NCBI RefSeq assembly: GCF_017874595.1
Contig: NZ_JAGILA010000007.1
Location: forward strand, 337,822-401,821
Length of the DNA: 64,000 nucleotides
Direction: 5' to 3'
DNA from: Sinorhizobium kostiense
Lineage (GTDB): Bacteria; Pseudomonadota; Alphaproteobacteria; Rhizobiales; Rhizobiaceae
In this document: piece by piece, positions 56,433-64,000 of the stretch
How positions within the stretch are numbered: the stretch's first letter is position 1
Layout of the letters: each line of letters begins with the position of its first letter
Notes under the pieces: model-generated
What the model was told of the DNA's origin: nothing
Database searches by the model: none
The model's input: the letters and a program-made list of their open reading frames with translations, nothing else
Program-made: the position numbers and the translations under genes

Positions 56433-57470
56433 ATGACAGAGAGACAAGCGGCGTGCATTGCGAGGGGATTGCGCCTCGCGGCAATTCCACTCCTTTGTGC
56501 CGCGCTTGCGGCCTGCGGTGCCACGTCCAGCGTCAAGAAGAGCGCTTCCAGAAGCAAGGAATACTTTCCTGAATCGGTCTACGGCGTCAAAGCCAGCCCG
56601 AGAGTGGCCGAGGGGCGCAATATCCCGAAGGGCGGCGGGCGCTTCCAGGTGGGGCGAGCCTATCAGGTCAAGGGCAGGTGGTATCAGCCGAAAGAGGAGC
56701 CCGGCTATAACAAGAGCGGCATGGCCTCCTGGTACGGCTCGGCCTTCCACGGCCGGCTGACGGCGAACGGCGAGGTCTATGACAAGTACCACCTTTCGGC
56801 AGCGCACCCGACCTTCCCGCTGCCGAGCTACGCGCGCGTCACCAATGTCGAGAACGGCTCGTCGGTGATCGTACGCGTCAACGATCGCGGCCCCTATGAA
56901 TATGGCCGTATCATCGACGTCTCGTCGAAAACCGCCGATCTGCTCGATATCAAGCGCAAGGGCAGTGCCAAGGTGCGCGTCCAATATATCGGCCGGGCAC
57001 CGCTCGAGGGCAACGACATGCCCTATCTGATGGCCTCCTATGTGACGAAGGGCGACCGCAGCCCCGGCGTAATGCCGGAAGGCCAGATCGCAACGGGCGT
57101 CATGGTGGCGTCGAACGAGCCGCTGCGCAACCAGGCACAAAGCCTCGGCACGCTGACGATACCGCCGAAGTCAACCCTTGGCGCCGGCGCGCCGGTCAAT
57201 GCTCTTGCGGCGACTTCGCCTTCGTCTCCCACATCGGCCGCGATCTCGGAATTCGTGACGCTGCCGGAGATCGGCCCGATGCCGAAAGAGCGGCCGGAAC
57301 TGATACCGCTGCCGAACGGCAACATGGCCTATGCCGCAGCCTATGCCGAGGTCAGGGTCAGCGACAGGGCTTCGCCGTTCGAATTGATCATGGCCGATCC
57401 CAATCCGCTGACGCCTCAGTCGATTCTCGCCTATGCGAAGCGGCAACGCGGGATCGCTTCCTCCTACTGA
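56433..57470 (+). CDS. rlpA: RlpA-like septal ring lipoprotein / lytic transglycosylase
   Basis: 345 residues. The signal peptide ends in the lipobox LAAC, so the mature Cys is lipid-modified. The double-psi beta-barrel follows (SGMASWYGSAFHGRLTANGE, then LPSYARVTNVENGSSVIVRV, then NDRGPYEYGRIIDVS) with the catalytic Asp of NDRGP. RlpA cleaves stem-free glycans at division sites. A Pro-rich tail replaces the SPOR domain seen in enteric RlpA. Start 56433 (MTERQAACI) fits the signal peptide. Confidence 0.88.
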   Translation: MTERQAACIARGLRLAAIPLLCAALAACGATSSVKKSASRSKEYFPESVYGVKASPRVAEGRNIPKGGGRFQVGRAYQVKGRWYQPKEEPGYNKSGMASWYGSAFHGRLTANGEVYDKYHLSAAHPTFPLPSYARVTNVENGSSVIVRVNDRGPYEYGRIIDVSSKTADLLDIKRKGSAKVRVQYIGRAPLEGNDMPYLMASYVTKGDRSPGVMPEGQIATGVMVASNEPLRNQAQSLGTLTIPPKSTLGAGAPVNALAATSPSSPTSAAISEFVTLPEIGPMPKERPELIPLPNGNMAYAAAYAEVRVSDRASPFELIMADPNPLTPQSILAYAKRQRGIASSY

Positions 57471-57528
57471 CCCCGCTTGAAATGGGGCCGTTCTCGCTGC
57501 TATGCCCGTGAAGAAACCGGAGTTTCTC

Positions 57529-58683
57529 ATGCGCATGAAGTGGCTCGCGATCCTAGGCGTCCTCACGGCATTGGCCGTGGGGGAGGCGGCAGCGCAGACG
57601 CCCGGCTTCGACACCAAGGCCAAACAGGTCTATCTCGTCGACGCGGAAACCGGCACCGTGCTTTTTTCGCGGGCCGAGAACGAACCGGTGCCGCCTGCAT
57701 CGCTCGCCAAGCTGATGGCGATGGAAGTGGTCTTCGAGGCGCTGGACAAGGGCGAGGTCACGCCCGACACGACATTCGAAGTCTCCGAATATGCCTGGCG
57801 GACGGGTGGCGCGCCGTCCGGCACCTCCACGATGTTTGCCCCCATCAAATCGAGGATCAGGGTCGCGGATCTCGTCCAGGGAGCGATCGTTCAACTGGCA
57901 AATGACGCCTGCATCGTGCTGGCGGAAGGAATGGCCGGCAGCGAGGCGGCCTTTGCCGAGCGGATGACGAAGCGGGCAAGGGATCTCGGCATGCCGGTCG
58001 CGACTTTCAAGAACGCGACCGGCCTTCCGGATCCTGAAAACAGGATGACGATGCGCGAACTCGTCACCCTGTCGCGGCACTTGTACGAGGCGCATCCGGA
58101 CCGCTACCGCCTCTATTCGCAACCCGATTTCGAGTGGAACAAGATCTACCAGCGCAACAAGAACCCGCTGCTCGCCGCCATTATCGGCGTCGACGGACTG
58201 GCAACGGGATTCGCGGAAGGTTTCGGCTTCTCCGTCGCGGCCTCGATGAAGCGGGGCGATCGCCGCGTCTATCTGGCGATGGGCGGGCTCGCAAGCGAAA
58301 AGGAAAGGATCGAGGAGAGCCGCCGCGTGCTCGAATGGGCGATGACCAATTTCGAGAAGCGGCGCATCTTCGCCGGCGGGGAAACGATCGGGGAAGCGAG
58401 CGTCTATGGCGGGGCGGCCGGTCGCGTCGCCCTCGCCGCCGCAGAGCCGCTGGATGTCCTCCTGCCGGTGAACAACCCCGAACGATTGACCGCCCGCATC
58501 GTCTACAAGTGGCCGCTGAACGCGCCGGTGGCGGCCGGCCAGGAGGTCGGGGTCGTCAAGCTCTGGAACGGCGAGAAGCTCATCAAGGAAGTGCCCGTCC
58601 ATACGGCCAAGTCAGTCGAAACGGGGACGCTCACGAGCCGTGCGCTTGACGCGCTGCAGGAGCTACTCTTCTTCTGGCTATGA
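57529..58683 (+). CDS. dacF: D-alanyl-D-alanine carboxypeptidase family protein (PBP5/DacF-like) with altered motifs
   Basis: 384 residues, signal peptide ending near EAAAQ. The nucleophile motif SxxK is intact (Ser58-Lys61 in PASLAKLM). At the second motif, usually S-x-N, the sequence is Leu123-Ala-Asn125 (VQLANDAC). At the third, usually KTG, it is Ala225-Thr-Gly (DGLATGFAE). Family members trim peptidoglycan pentapeptides, but here activity is doubtful. The C-terminal PBP5 domain is present, and no amphipathic anchor is obvious beyond ELLFFWL. The ATG at 57529 has a GGAG site. It lies between rlpA and tmk. Confidence 0.85.
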   Translation: MRMKWLAILGVLTALAVGEAAAQTPGFDTKAKQVYLVDAETGTVLFSRAENEPVPPASLAKLMAMEVVFEALDKGEVTPDTTFEVSEYAWRTGGAPSGTSTMFAPIKSRIRVADLVQGAIVQLANDACIVLAEGMAGSEAAFAERMTKRARDLGMPVATFKNATGLPDPENRMTMRELVTLSRHLYEAHPDRYRLYSQPDFEWNKIYQRNKNPLLAAIIGVDGLATGFAEGFGFSVAASMKRGDRRVYLAMGGLASEKERIEESRRVLEWAMTNFEKRRIFAGGETIGEASVYGGAAGRVALAAAEPLDVLLPVNNPERLTARIVYKWPLNAPVAAGQEVGVVKLWNGEKLIKEVPVHTAKSVETGTLTSRALDALQELLFFWL

Positions 58684-58763
58684 CAATTGCGTGCCGGGAC
58701 AGTTTCTTCCGGGAGGCCGATCGGCTAAACAGAAACCATGGATACGCCGATCTGGAAGAGCAT

Positions 58764-59444
58764 GTGTCGCTGACAAAGGGTTTGTTCGTAACGTTCGAAG
58801 GCGGAGAAGGGGCGGGCAAGTCGACGCAGATGCGCCTCCTCGCCGATTCGCTCAGAGCACGCGGTCATGACGTGCTGACGACGCGCGAGCCCGGCGGTTC
58901 TACCGGCGCGGAGGCGGTTCGTCACGTTCTTCTCTCGGGGGCGGCGGAGGCCTACGGCGTGCGGATGGAGGCGATCCTCTTCGCGGCCGCGCGCAGCGAT
59001 CACGTCGAGCAGGTGATCCGCCCTGCGCTCGAGCGGGGAACGATCGTTCTTTGCGATCGCTTCATGGATTCCTCGCGGGTCTACCAAGGCATCACCGGCA
59101 ATCTCGAACAGGGTTTCATGGAAACGCTGGAGCGTGTCGCCGTCAACGGCGTCATTCCGGATCGCACCATCATCTTCGATCTTCCGGCCGTCATTGGACT
59201 TGAGCGCGCGCGCCGTCGGGCCGCCGATGAACGCCCGGACAGATTTGAAAAGGAGCAGCTTGAAACGCATGAGAAGCGGCGCGAAGCCTTTCTCGACATT
59301 GCCGAGGCCGACCCCGAACGCTGCAGTGTCGTCGACGCGACGCGGCCGGTCGATGAGATTGCCGCCGAAGTGCTGAGCCTGGTGGAGGCGCTGCTCCCGC
59401 GGGAAGACGAATCGCACCCTTCAACGGCGGAAGTGGCGTCATGA
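58764..59444 (+). CDS. tmk: Thymidylate kinase
   Basis: 226 residues from a GTG at 58764 (VSLTKGLF). Tmk phosphorylates dTMP to dTDP. The P-loop is [11 protein letters not shown], the DRX motif is [15 protein letters not shown], and the lid region is [15 protein letters not shown]. The frame opens at 58680 overlapping the dacF stop codon (ATGA), so an extended start is possible, but it would add 28 residues not seen in the family. It overlaps holB by 4 nt. Confidence 0.93.
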   Translation: MSLTKGLFVTFEGGEGAGKSTQMRLLADSLRARGHDVLTTREPGGSTGAEAVRHVLLSGAAEAYGVRMEAILFAAARSDHVEQVIRPALERGTIVLCDRFMDSSRVYQGITGNLEQGFMETLERVAVNGVIPDRTIIFDLPAVIGLERARRRAADERPDRFEKEQLETHEKRREAFLDIAEADPERCSVVDATRPVDEIAAEVLSLVEALLPREDESHPSTAEVAS

Positions 59445-60472
59445 CGACCGAGCGGTCAGGCCTGCTCGACGGGGCGATCGCTCCGGCGGAAAACAGCAAG
59501 CTTTTCGGCCACGCCGAGGCCGAGGCCTTTCTGGCGCAGAGCTACAAATCCGGCAAGGGGCACCACGCGATCCTCATCGAGGGGCCGGAAGGCATCGGCA
59601 AGGCGACGCTCGCCTTCCGCTTTGCCAACCACGTGCTCCGCCATCCGGAACCAACCGAGGCGCCGGAGAGCCTTGCCGATCCCGATCCGGCTTCCATGAC
59701 GACGCGTCAGCTTGCGTCCGGCGCGTCGCACAACCTCCTCCATCTTACCCGTCCGATCGACGAGAAGACGGGCAGGGCCAGGGGCGCGATCACCGTCGAC
59801 GAAGTGCGCCGCGCCGGAAAGTTCTTCGGCCAGACCTCGGGCACCGGGAACTGGCGAATTGTCATCGTCGACCCGGCGGACGACCTCAACCGCAATGCGG
59901 CGAATGCCATTCTGAAGATCCTCGAGGAGCCGCCGCGCCGATCCCTCTTCCTCGTCCTCACTCATGCACCCGGCAAACTCCTGCCGACGATCCGCTCGCG
60001 TTGCCTGCCTCTGCGGCTGAAGCCGCTCGAGGCGGAGCCGTTGCGCCAGGCGCTCGCGCATCTCGGATATGATCTTGGCGGCGCGAGTGGCGATCAGATC
60101 CTCGCCGCAGCGGGCGGAAGCGTCGCGGAGGCGCTGAAGCTCATCAATTACGGCGGACTCGACATCGCCGCCGCCTTCGAAGAGGTTCTCGCGGGGCAGG
60201 GGCCGGCGGTTCGCAAGCAGATGCACAAGCTCGCCGACGTTCTCTCGGCCAAGGACAGCGAGACGATCTTCGATTTCTTTTCGTCGCTGCTGACGGTCAG
60301 GGTCATGCAACTGGCGCGCGACGCAGCATTGGCCGGCGACATCGCGAGCGCTGATCGCTTCGCGCGTCTTTCGAGCGGGTTCGCCGAGCGCCTGGCGCTC
60401 AGCGACGCCTACAACCTAGATCGCAAGCAGACGATCCTGTCGCTTCTCGACGACCTCAGGGACGCCTTATAG
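59441..60472 (+). CDS. holB: DNA polymerase III subunit delta'
   Basis: 343 residues of the clamp-loader AAA+ family. A P-loop-like [15 protein letters not shown] is followed by [16 protein letters not shown], then [20 protein letters not shown] and the sensor [20 protein letters not shown] with [14 protein letters not shown] (SRC motif). The delta' subunit helps open the sliding clamp. The tmk-holB overlap of 4 nt is typical across bacteria. Confidence 0.95.
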   Translation: MTTERSGLLDGAIAPAENSKLFGHAEAEAFLAQSYKSGKGHHAILIEGPEGIGKATLAFRFANHVLRHPEPTEAPESLADPDPASMTTRQLASGASHNLLHLTRPIDEKTGRARGAITVDEVRRAGKFFGQTSGTGNWRIVIVDPADDLNRNAANAILKILEEPPRRSLFLVLTHAPGKLLPTIRSRCLPLRLKPLEAEPLRQALAHLGYDLGGASGDQILAAAGGSVAEALKLINYGGLDIAAAFEEVLAGQGPAVRKQMHKLADVLSAKDSETIFDFFSSLLTVRVMQLARDAALAGDIASADRFARLSSGFAERLALSDAYNLDRKQTILSLLDDLRDAL

Positions 60473-60610
60473 GGCAGGAGTGAACCCTCCACTTCCGCTC
60501 GATCGCGGCGGCCGTTGCAATCGGCTTTTTCTTGCCTTGGCGGTTCCCTACCTAAGGGCGATGCGCTAATAGCAGCCATAGTTTCCGATCCGAGATAATC
60601 GAAGCCGCCA

Positions 60611-62161
60611 ATGAAAAATACGTCCCCCTTTTACATCACTACCGCGATCTCCTATCCGAACGGCAAGCCGCATATCGGCCATGCCTACGAACTGATCGCC
60701 ACCGACGCGATCGCCCGCTTCCAGCGGCTCGACGGGCGTGAGGTATTCTTCCTCACCGGGACGGACGAACACGGCCAGAAGATGCAGCAGACGGCCAAGA
60801 AGGAGGGGGTCTCGGCTGCGGAGCTCGCCGAACGCAACTCGGCCGAGTTCCAGAAGATGGCCGAGCTGCTCAACGCGTCGAACGACGACTTCATCCGCAC
60901 GACCGAAAAGCGGCATCACGAGGCGTCGCAGGCGATCTGGGTCTGCATGAGCGAGGCGGGCGACATCTACAAGGATTCCTATGCGGGCTGGTACTCGGTC
61001 CGCGACGAGGCCTATTACCAGGAAGGCGAAACGGAGCTGCGCGACGATGGCGTGCGCTACGGACCACAGGGGACGCCGGTCGAATGGGTCGAGGAGGAGA
61101 GCTATTTCTTCCGTTTGTCGGCCTACCAGGACAAGCTCCTGAAGCATTACGAGGACAACCCGGATTTCATTGGCCCGGCCGAACGGCGAAACGAGGTCGT
61201 CTCCTTCGTCAAATCGGGGCTGAAGGATCTTTCGGTTTCCCGTACGACCTTCGACTGGGGCATCAAGGTGCCGAACGACCCGGCCCACGTCATGTATGTC
61301 TGGGTGGATGCGCTGACCAACTATCTGACCGCGACAGGCTATCTGACCGATCAGAACGGGCCGCGTGCGAAATTCTGGCCGGCGGACATCCACATCATCG
61401 GCAAGGACATCATCCGCTTTCATGCCGTCTACTGGCCGGCTTTCCTGATGTCGGCAGGCCTGCCGCTGCCGAAGCGCGTCTTCGCCCACGGCTTCCTGCT
61501 GAACAAGGGCGAGAAGATGTCAAAATCGCTCGGCAACGTCGTCGACCCGTTCAACCTCGTCGAGCATTTCGGCCTCGACCAGATCCGCTATTTCTTCCTT
61601 CGGGAGGTCTCGTTCGGACAGGACGGCAGCTACAGCGAGGAGGGGATCGCGACCCGGATCAATTCCGACCTCGCCAATGGCATCGGCAATCTCGCCAGCC
61701 GATCCTTGTCGATGATCTTCAAGAATTGCGACGGCCAGATTCCGGCCTGCGGGCCGCTGACCGACGAAGACAAGGCGATGCTTGCCGCAGCCGATGCGCT
61801 CCTCGAGACGACGCGTGACGACATGAGCAAGCAGCTCATCCACCGCGCGCTCGCCGCGATAATCTCCGTCGTTTCCGAAACCGACCGCTATTTTGCCGGC
61901 CAGGAGCCCTGGGGGCTGAAGAAAACCGACCCGCAACGCATGGCGACCGTGCTTTATGTGACGGCGGAAGTCGTCCGCCAGATCGCGATCCTCATGCAGC
62001 CCTTCATGCCGGAATCGGCGGGCAAGCTGCTCGATCTCGTCGCGGCGCCCGCGGACCAGCGCAGCTTCGCCGCGCTCGGCGAGGCAGGCCGGCTTGTCTC
62101 CGGAACGCCGCTCGAAGCGCCGAAGCCGGTTTTCCCGCGCTACGTGGCACCGGAAGCGTAA
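60611..62161 (+). CDS. metG: Methionyl-tRNA synthetase
   Basis: 516 residues, a short MetG form. Class I signature HIGH appears as PHIGHAYE and KMSKS as [24 protein letters not shown] is the characteristic block after the first half of the Rossmann fold. The knuckle region lacks the Cys pairs of zinc-binding MetG, and the C-terminal tRNA-binding dimer domain is absent, as is normal in alphaproteobacteria. It is followed by tatD after 14 nt. Confidence 0.97.
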   Translation: MKNTSPFYITTAISYPNGKPHIGHAYELIATDAIARFQRLDGREVFFLTGTDEHGQKMQQTAKKEGVSAAELAERNSAEFQKMAELLNASNDDFIRTTEKRHHEASQAIWVCMSEAGDIYKDSYAGWYSVRDEAYYQEGETELRDDGVRYGPQGTPVEWVEEESYFFRLSAYQDKLLKHYEDNPDFIGPAERRNEVVSFVKSGLKDLSVSRTTFDWGIKVPNDPAHVMYVWVDALTNYLTATGYLTDQNGPRAKFWPADIHIIGKDIIRFHAVYWPAFLMSAGLPLPKRVFAHGFLLNKGEKMSKSLGNVVDPFNLVEHFGLDQIRYFFLREVSFGQDGSYSEEGIATRINSDLANGIGNLASRSLSMIFKNCDGQIPACGPLTDEDKAMLAAADALLETTRDDMSKQLIHRALAAIISVVSETDRYFAGQEPWGLKKTDPQRMATVLYVTAEVVRQIAILMQPFMPESAGKLLDLVAAPADQRSFAALGEAGRLVSGTPLEAPKPVFPRYVAPEA

Positions 62162-62175
62162 GCGAGAGCGAGCCG

Positions 62176-62955
62176 ATGCTGATCGACACGCATTGCCATC
62201 TGGATTTTCCCGATTTCGAGCCCGAGCGGGACGCGATCATCGAACGCGCGCGTGACGCCGGCGTGAGCCAGATGGTGACGATTTCGACGCGCGTCAAACG
62301 GTTCGAGACGACACTCGCGATCGCCGAGAAATACCCGAACGTCTTTTGCTCGGTTGGAACCCACCCGCACAACGCGGATGAAGAACTCGACATTACGACC
62401 GAGGATCTGGTCCGCCTCTCGGCCCATCCGAAGGTGGTGGCGATCGGCGAGGCGGGGCTCGATTATTTCTACGACAACGCCCCGCGCGAGGCTCAGGCCG
62501 AAGGATTGCGCCGGCATATTGCAGCGGCGCGTCAAACCGGGCTGCCGCTTGTCATCCACAGCCGCTCGGCCGACGAGGACATGGCGACCATCCTTACGGA
62601 GGAATCGGGGAAGGGGGCGTTTCCCTTCCTTCTCCATTGCTTCTCTTCCGGCCAGGAACTCGCGCGCGTCGGCGTCGAGCTCGGCGGTTACGTCTCCTTC
62701 TCCGGCATTCTGACCTTCCCGAAGTCTGAGGAATTGCGCGACATCGCCAAGACGTTGCCGCGCGATCGGATCGTCGTCGAGACGGACGCACCCTATCTGG
62801 CGCCGAGGCCCTTCCGCGGCAAGCGCAACGAGCCGGCTTATGTCGCGCACACGGCCGACGTCCTGGCCGAGACGATCGGCGTATCCAGGGCCGAGATCGA
62901 CGACATCACCACGGAAAACGCGTTTCGGATTTTCTCGAAGATGCCGAGGCTGTGA
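62176..62955 (+). CDS. TatD family metal-dependent hydrolase (YcfH type)
   Basis: 259 residues. The amidohydrolase-like barrel begins LIDTHCHLDFPDFEPERD with the HxH metal site. AIGEAGLDYFYDNAP supplies the bridging Glu, LPLVIHSRSADEDM and HCFSSGQELA supply His ligands, and VVETDAPYLAPRPFRGKRNE is the C-terminal signature. Members act as 3'-5' DNA exonucleases or deacylases. metG-tatD-MBL gene order is common in Proteobacteria. Confidence 0.93.
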   Translation: MLIDTHCHLDFPDFEPERDAIIERARDAGVSQMVTISTRVKRFETTLAIAEKYPNVFCSVGTHPHNADEELDITTEDLVRLSAHPKVVAIGEAGLDYFYDNAPREAQAEGLRRHIAAARQTGLPLVIHSRSADEDMATILTEESGKGAFPFLLHCFSSGQELARVGVELGGYVSFSGILTFPKSEELRDIAKTLPRDRIVVETDAPYLAPRPFRGKRNEPAYVAHTADVLAETIGVSRAEIDDITTENAFRIFSKMPRL

Positions 62956-62956
62956 A

Positions 62957-63793
62957 ATGGCGTTCCGGCGGGTCTTCACCATCCTCGGTTGCGGATCTTC
63001 GCCAGGCGTGCCGCGGATAACCGGCGATTGGGGTGCCTGCGATCCGTTGAATCCACGCAACCGACGCATGAGGGCCGCGCTGCTCGTGGAGCAATTCGCC
63101 GCCGACGGCGGCAAGACGACGGTCGTTATCGATACCGGCCCCGATTTTCGCGCCCAGATGATCGCAGCCGAGGTTCGCCATATCGATGCAGTGCTCTACA
63201 CCCATGCCCATGCCGATCATCTGCACGGGATCGACGATCTTCGCGGCTTCGTCATAGAGAATCGCAAGCGCGTGCCGATCTGGGCGGATGCGTTCACCAT
63301 GGCCCGGATCCGCGACGGTTTTCGCTACTGCCTCGAATCACCGCCGGGCAGCGGCTATCCGCCGATCGTCGAGCCGCACGTCATCGACGACGATCTTCCG
63401 CCGGTGACGATCCACGGCGCCGGCGGCCCGATTACGATCGAGCCGCTGATGCAGTTTCACGGGAATGTTCACTCGCTCGGCTTCCGCATCGGCGATTTTG
63501 CCTATTGCAGCGACGTCAGCGACTTTCCTGCGGAAACCATCGAAAAGCTTCTGGGTCTCGATCTGCTGGTCATCGACACGCTGCAGTACAAATTCCATCC
63601 AAGCCATCTGTCGCTGGTGCAGTCGCTCGGCTGGATCAACCGGCTCGCGCCGAAGCGCGCCGTGCTGACGCACATGCATGTGCCGCTCGATTACGAGACC
63701 TTGCGTGGCGAGACTCCGGATCACGTCGAACCGGCTTACGACATGATGCGCCTGGAATTCGAAATCGACATGCCAAGCGGTGAAGAGGCATGA
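62957..63793 (+). CDS. MBL-fold metallo-hydrolase (PhnP/RNase Z-like)
   Basis: 278 residues. The start FTILGCGSSPGVPRITGDWG and the metal motif YTHAHADHLHGIDDLRGF (HxHxDH) are those of PhnP-like phosphodiesterases. YCSDVSDFP and LTHMHVPLDY supply the later ligands. The ATG follows the tatD stop codon by one base. Substrate is unproven; cyclic phosphodiesters are the family precedent. Confidence 0.9.
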   Translation: MAFRRVFTILGCGSSPGVPRITGDWGACDPLNPRNRRMRAALLVEQFAADGGKTTVVIDTGPDFRAQMIAAEVRHIDAVLYTHAHADHLHGIDDLRGFVIENRKRVPIWADAFTMARIRDGFRYCLESPPGSGYPPIVEPHVIDDDLPPVTIHGAGGPITIEPLMQFHGNVHSLGFRIGDFAYCSDVSDFPAETIEKLLGLDLLVIDTLQYKFHPSHLSLVQSLGWINRLAPKRAVLTHMHVPLDYETLRGETPDHVEPAYDMMRLEFEIDMPSGEEA

Positions 63794-63970
63794 AGTCGCG
63801 AATTAGGACTCCGGCCCAGTGCATTGATTACGTTCCACAAACCAGCGCTTTGCACGGTAGACAATAGTTCCATAATCTATCTTATGCGATCTCCTGATGT
63901 AGGGGGGTACATTCTATTTCCAAGTGCGACATGCCAATAAAAACAAAGGCTTCGCCTTGGAGATTTTTGG

Positions 63971-64000
63971 ATGTCGCTCTGCTATTCGCAGCTCACCCTT
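63971..64000 (+). CDS. Possible start of a gene cut by the window end
   Basis: An ATG at 63971 lies 8 nt after GGAG and opens a frame (MSLCYSQLTL) that is still open at the window edge. The preceding 175 bases hold no other gene. Too short to identify. Confidence 0.25.
   Translation, partial: MSLCYSQLTL

Noticed and set aside
1..64000. CRISPR arrays, rRNA genes, prophage or an intact transposase gene
   Set aside because: No regularly spaced repeats, no rRNA sequence, no phage structural genes and no complete transposase were seen on either strand.

Overview
The window reads as a chromosomal segment of an alphaproteobacterium of the order Rhizobiales, most likely Sinorhizobium/Ensifer. The basis is the GC-rich coding bias, four copies of a RIME-like intergenic palindromic repeat, a GAAC-N7-GAAC SOS box before recA, a very long growth-pole-ring type coiled-coil protein downstream of cytochrome c1, and the CckA, BA14K and PsuG/PsuK genes. 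Species assignment is from memory of gene order and family content; no search was run.

Layout. 1-21.4 kb is core: the end of cytochrome c1, a VOC protein, the ~2,025-residue RgsE/GPR-like polar growth protein, an orphan Hpt protein, a 2Fe-2S ferredoxin, a DUF922-type secreted protein, the folP-folB-folK folate operon, an alpha/beta hydrolase, a YcjX/YcjF-like pair, a SixA-like phosphatase, dksA, a FliO-like protein and the cell-cycle kinase cckA. All four RIME-like repeats lie in this part. A minus-strand small RNA candidate with an anti-Shine-Dalgarno loop lies at about 8.63-8.76 kb.

21.4-36.5 kb is accessory. It holds a triple-motif BA14K protein and a GntR regulator leading an operon for a SiaP-like TRAP transporter plus two DHDPS/N-acetylneuraminate-lyase family enzymes. 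It continues with a FabMG-like Rossmann enzyme, an Asp-nucleophile hydrolase, a truncated MFS gene, a rhodanese-ChrB/ChrA chromate pair and a TadG-like protein. Gene remnants (a flavin monooxygenase fragment, a VOC fragment) mark this as a patchwork of gain and decay.

36.5-51.4 kb is core again: psuK-psuG, SOS-controlled recA, alaS, a universal stress protein, a SulP transporter, a HAD phosphatase, icd, a TrmJ-like methyltransferase, murI and a HerA-like ATPase.

51.4-56.1 kb is a small island beside tRNA-Ser(UGA). It has a secreted protein of unknown function and a 1,214-residue SF1 helicase. A membrane-protein start codon lies one base after the helicase stop codon, and that gene is cut off after about 26 family-like residues. 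The helicase block is bracketed by diverged direct repeats that look like insertion-sequence ends. This is the best candidate for a poorly described (possibly defence) system.

56.4-64 kb is core: rlpA, a DacF-like penicillin-binding protein with degenerate catalytic motifs, tmk, holB, metG, tatD and an MBL-fold hydrolase. These form a dense plus-strand cluster for cell wall, replication and translation.
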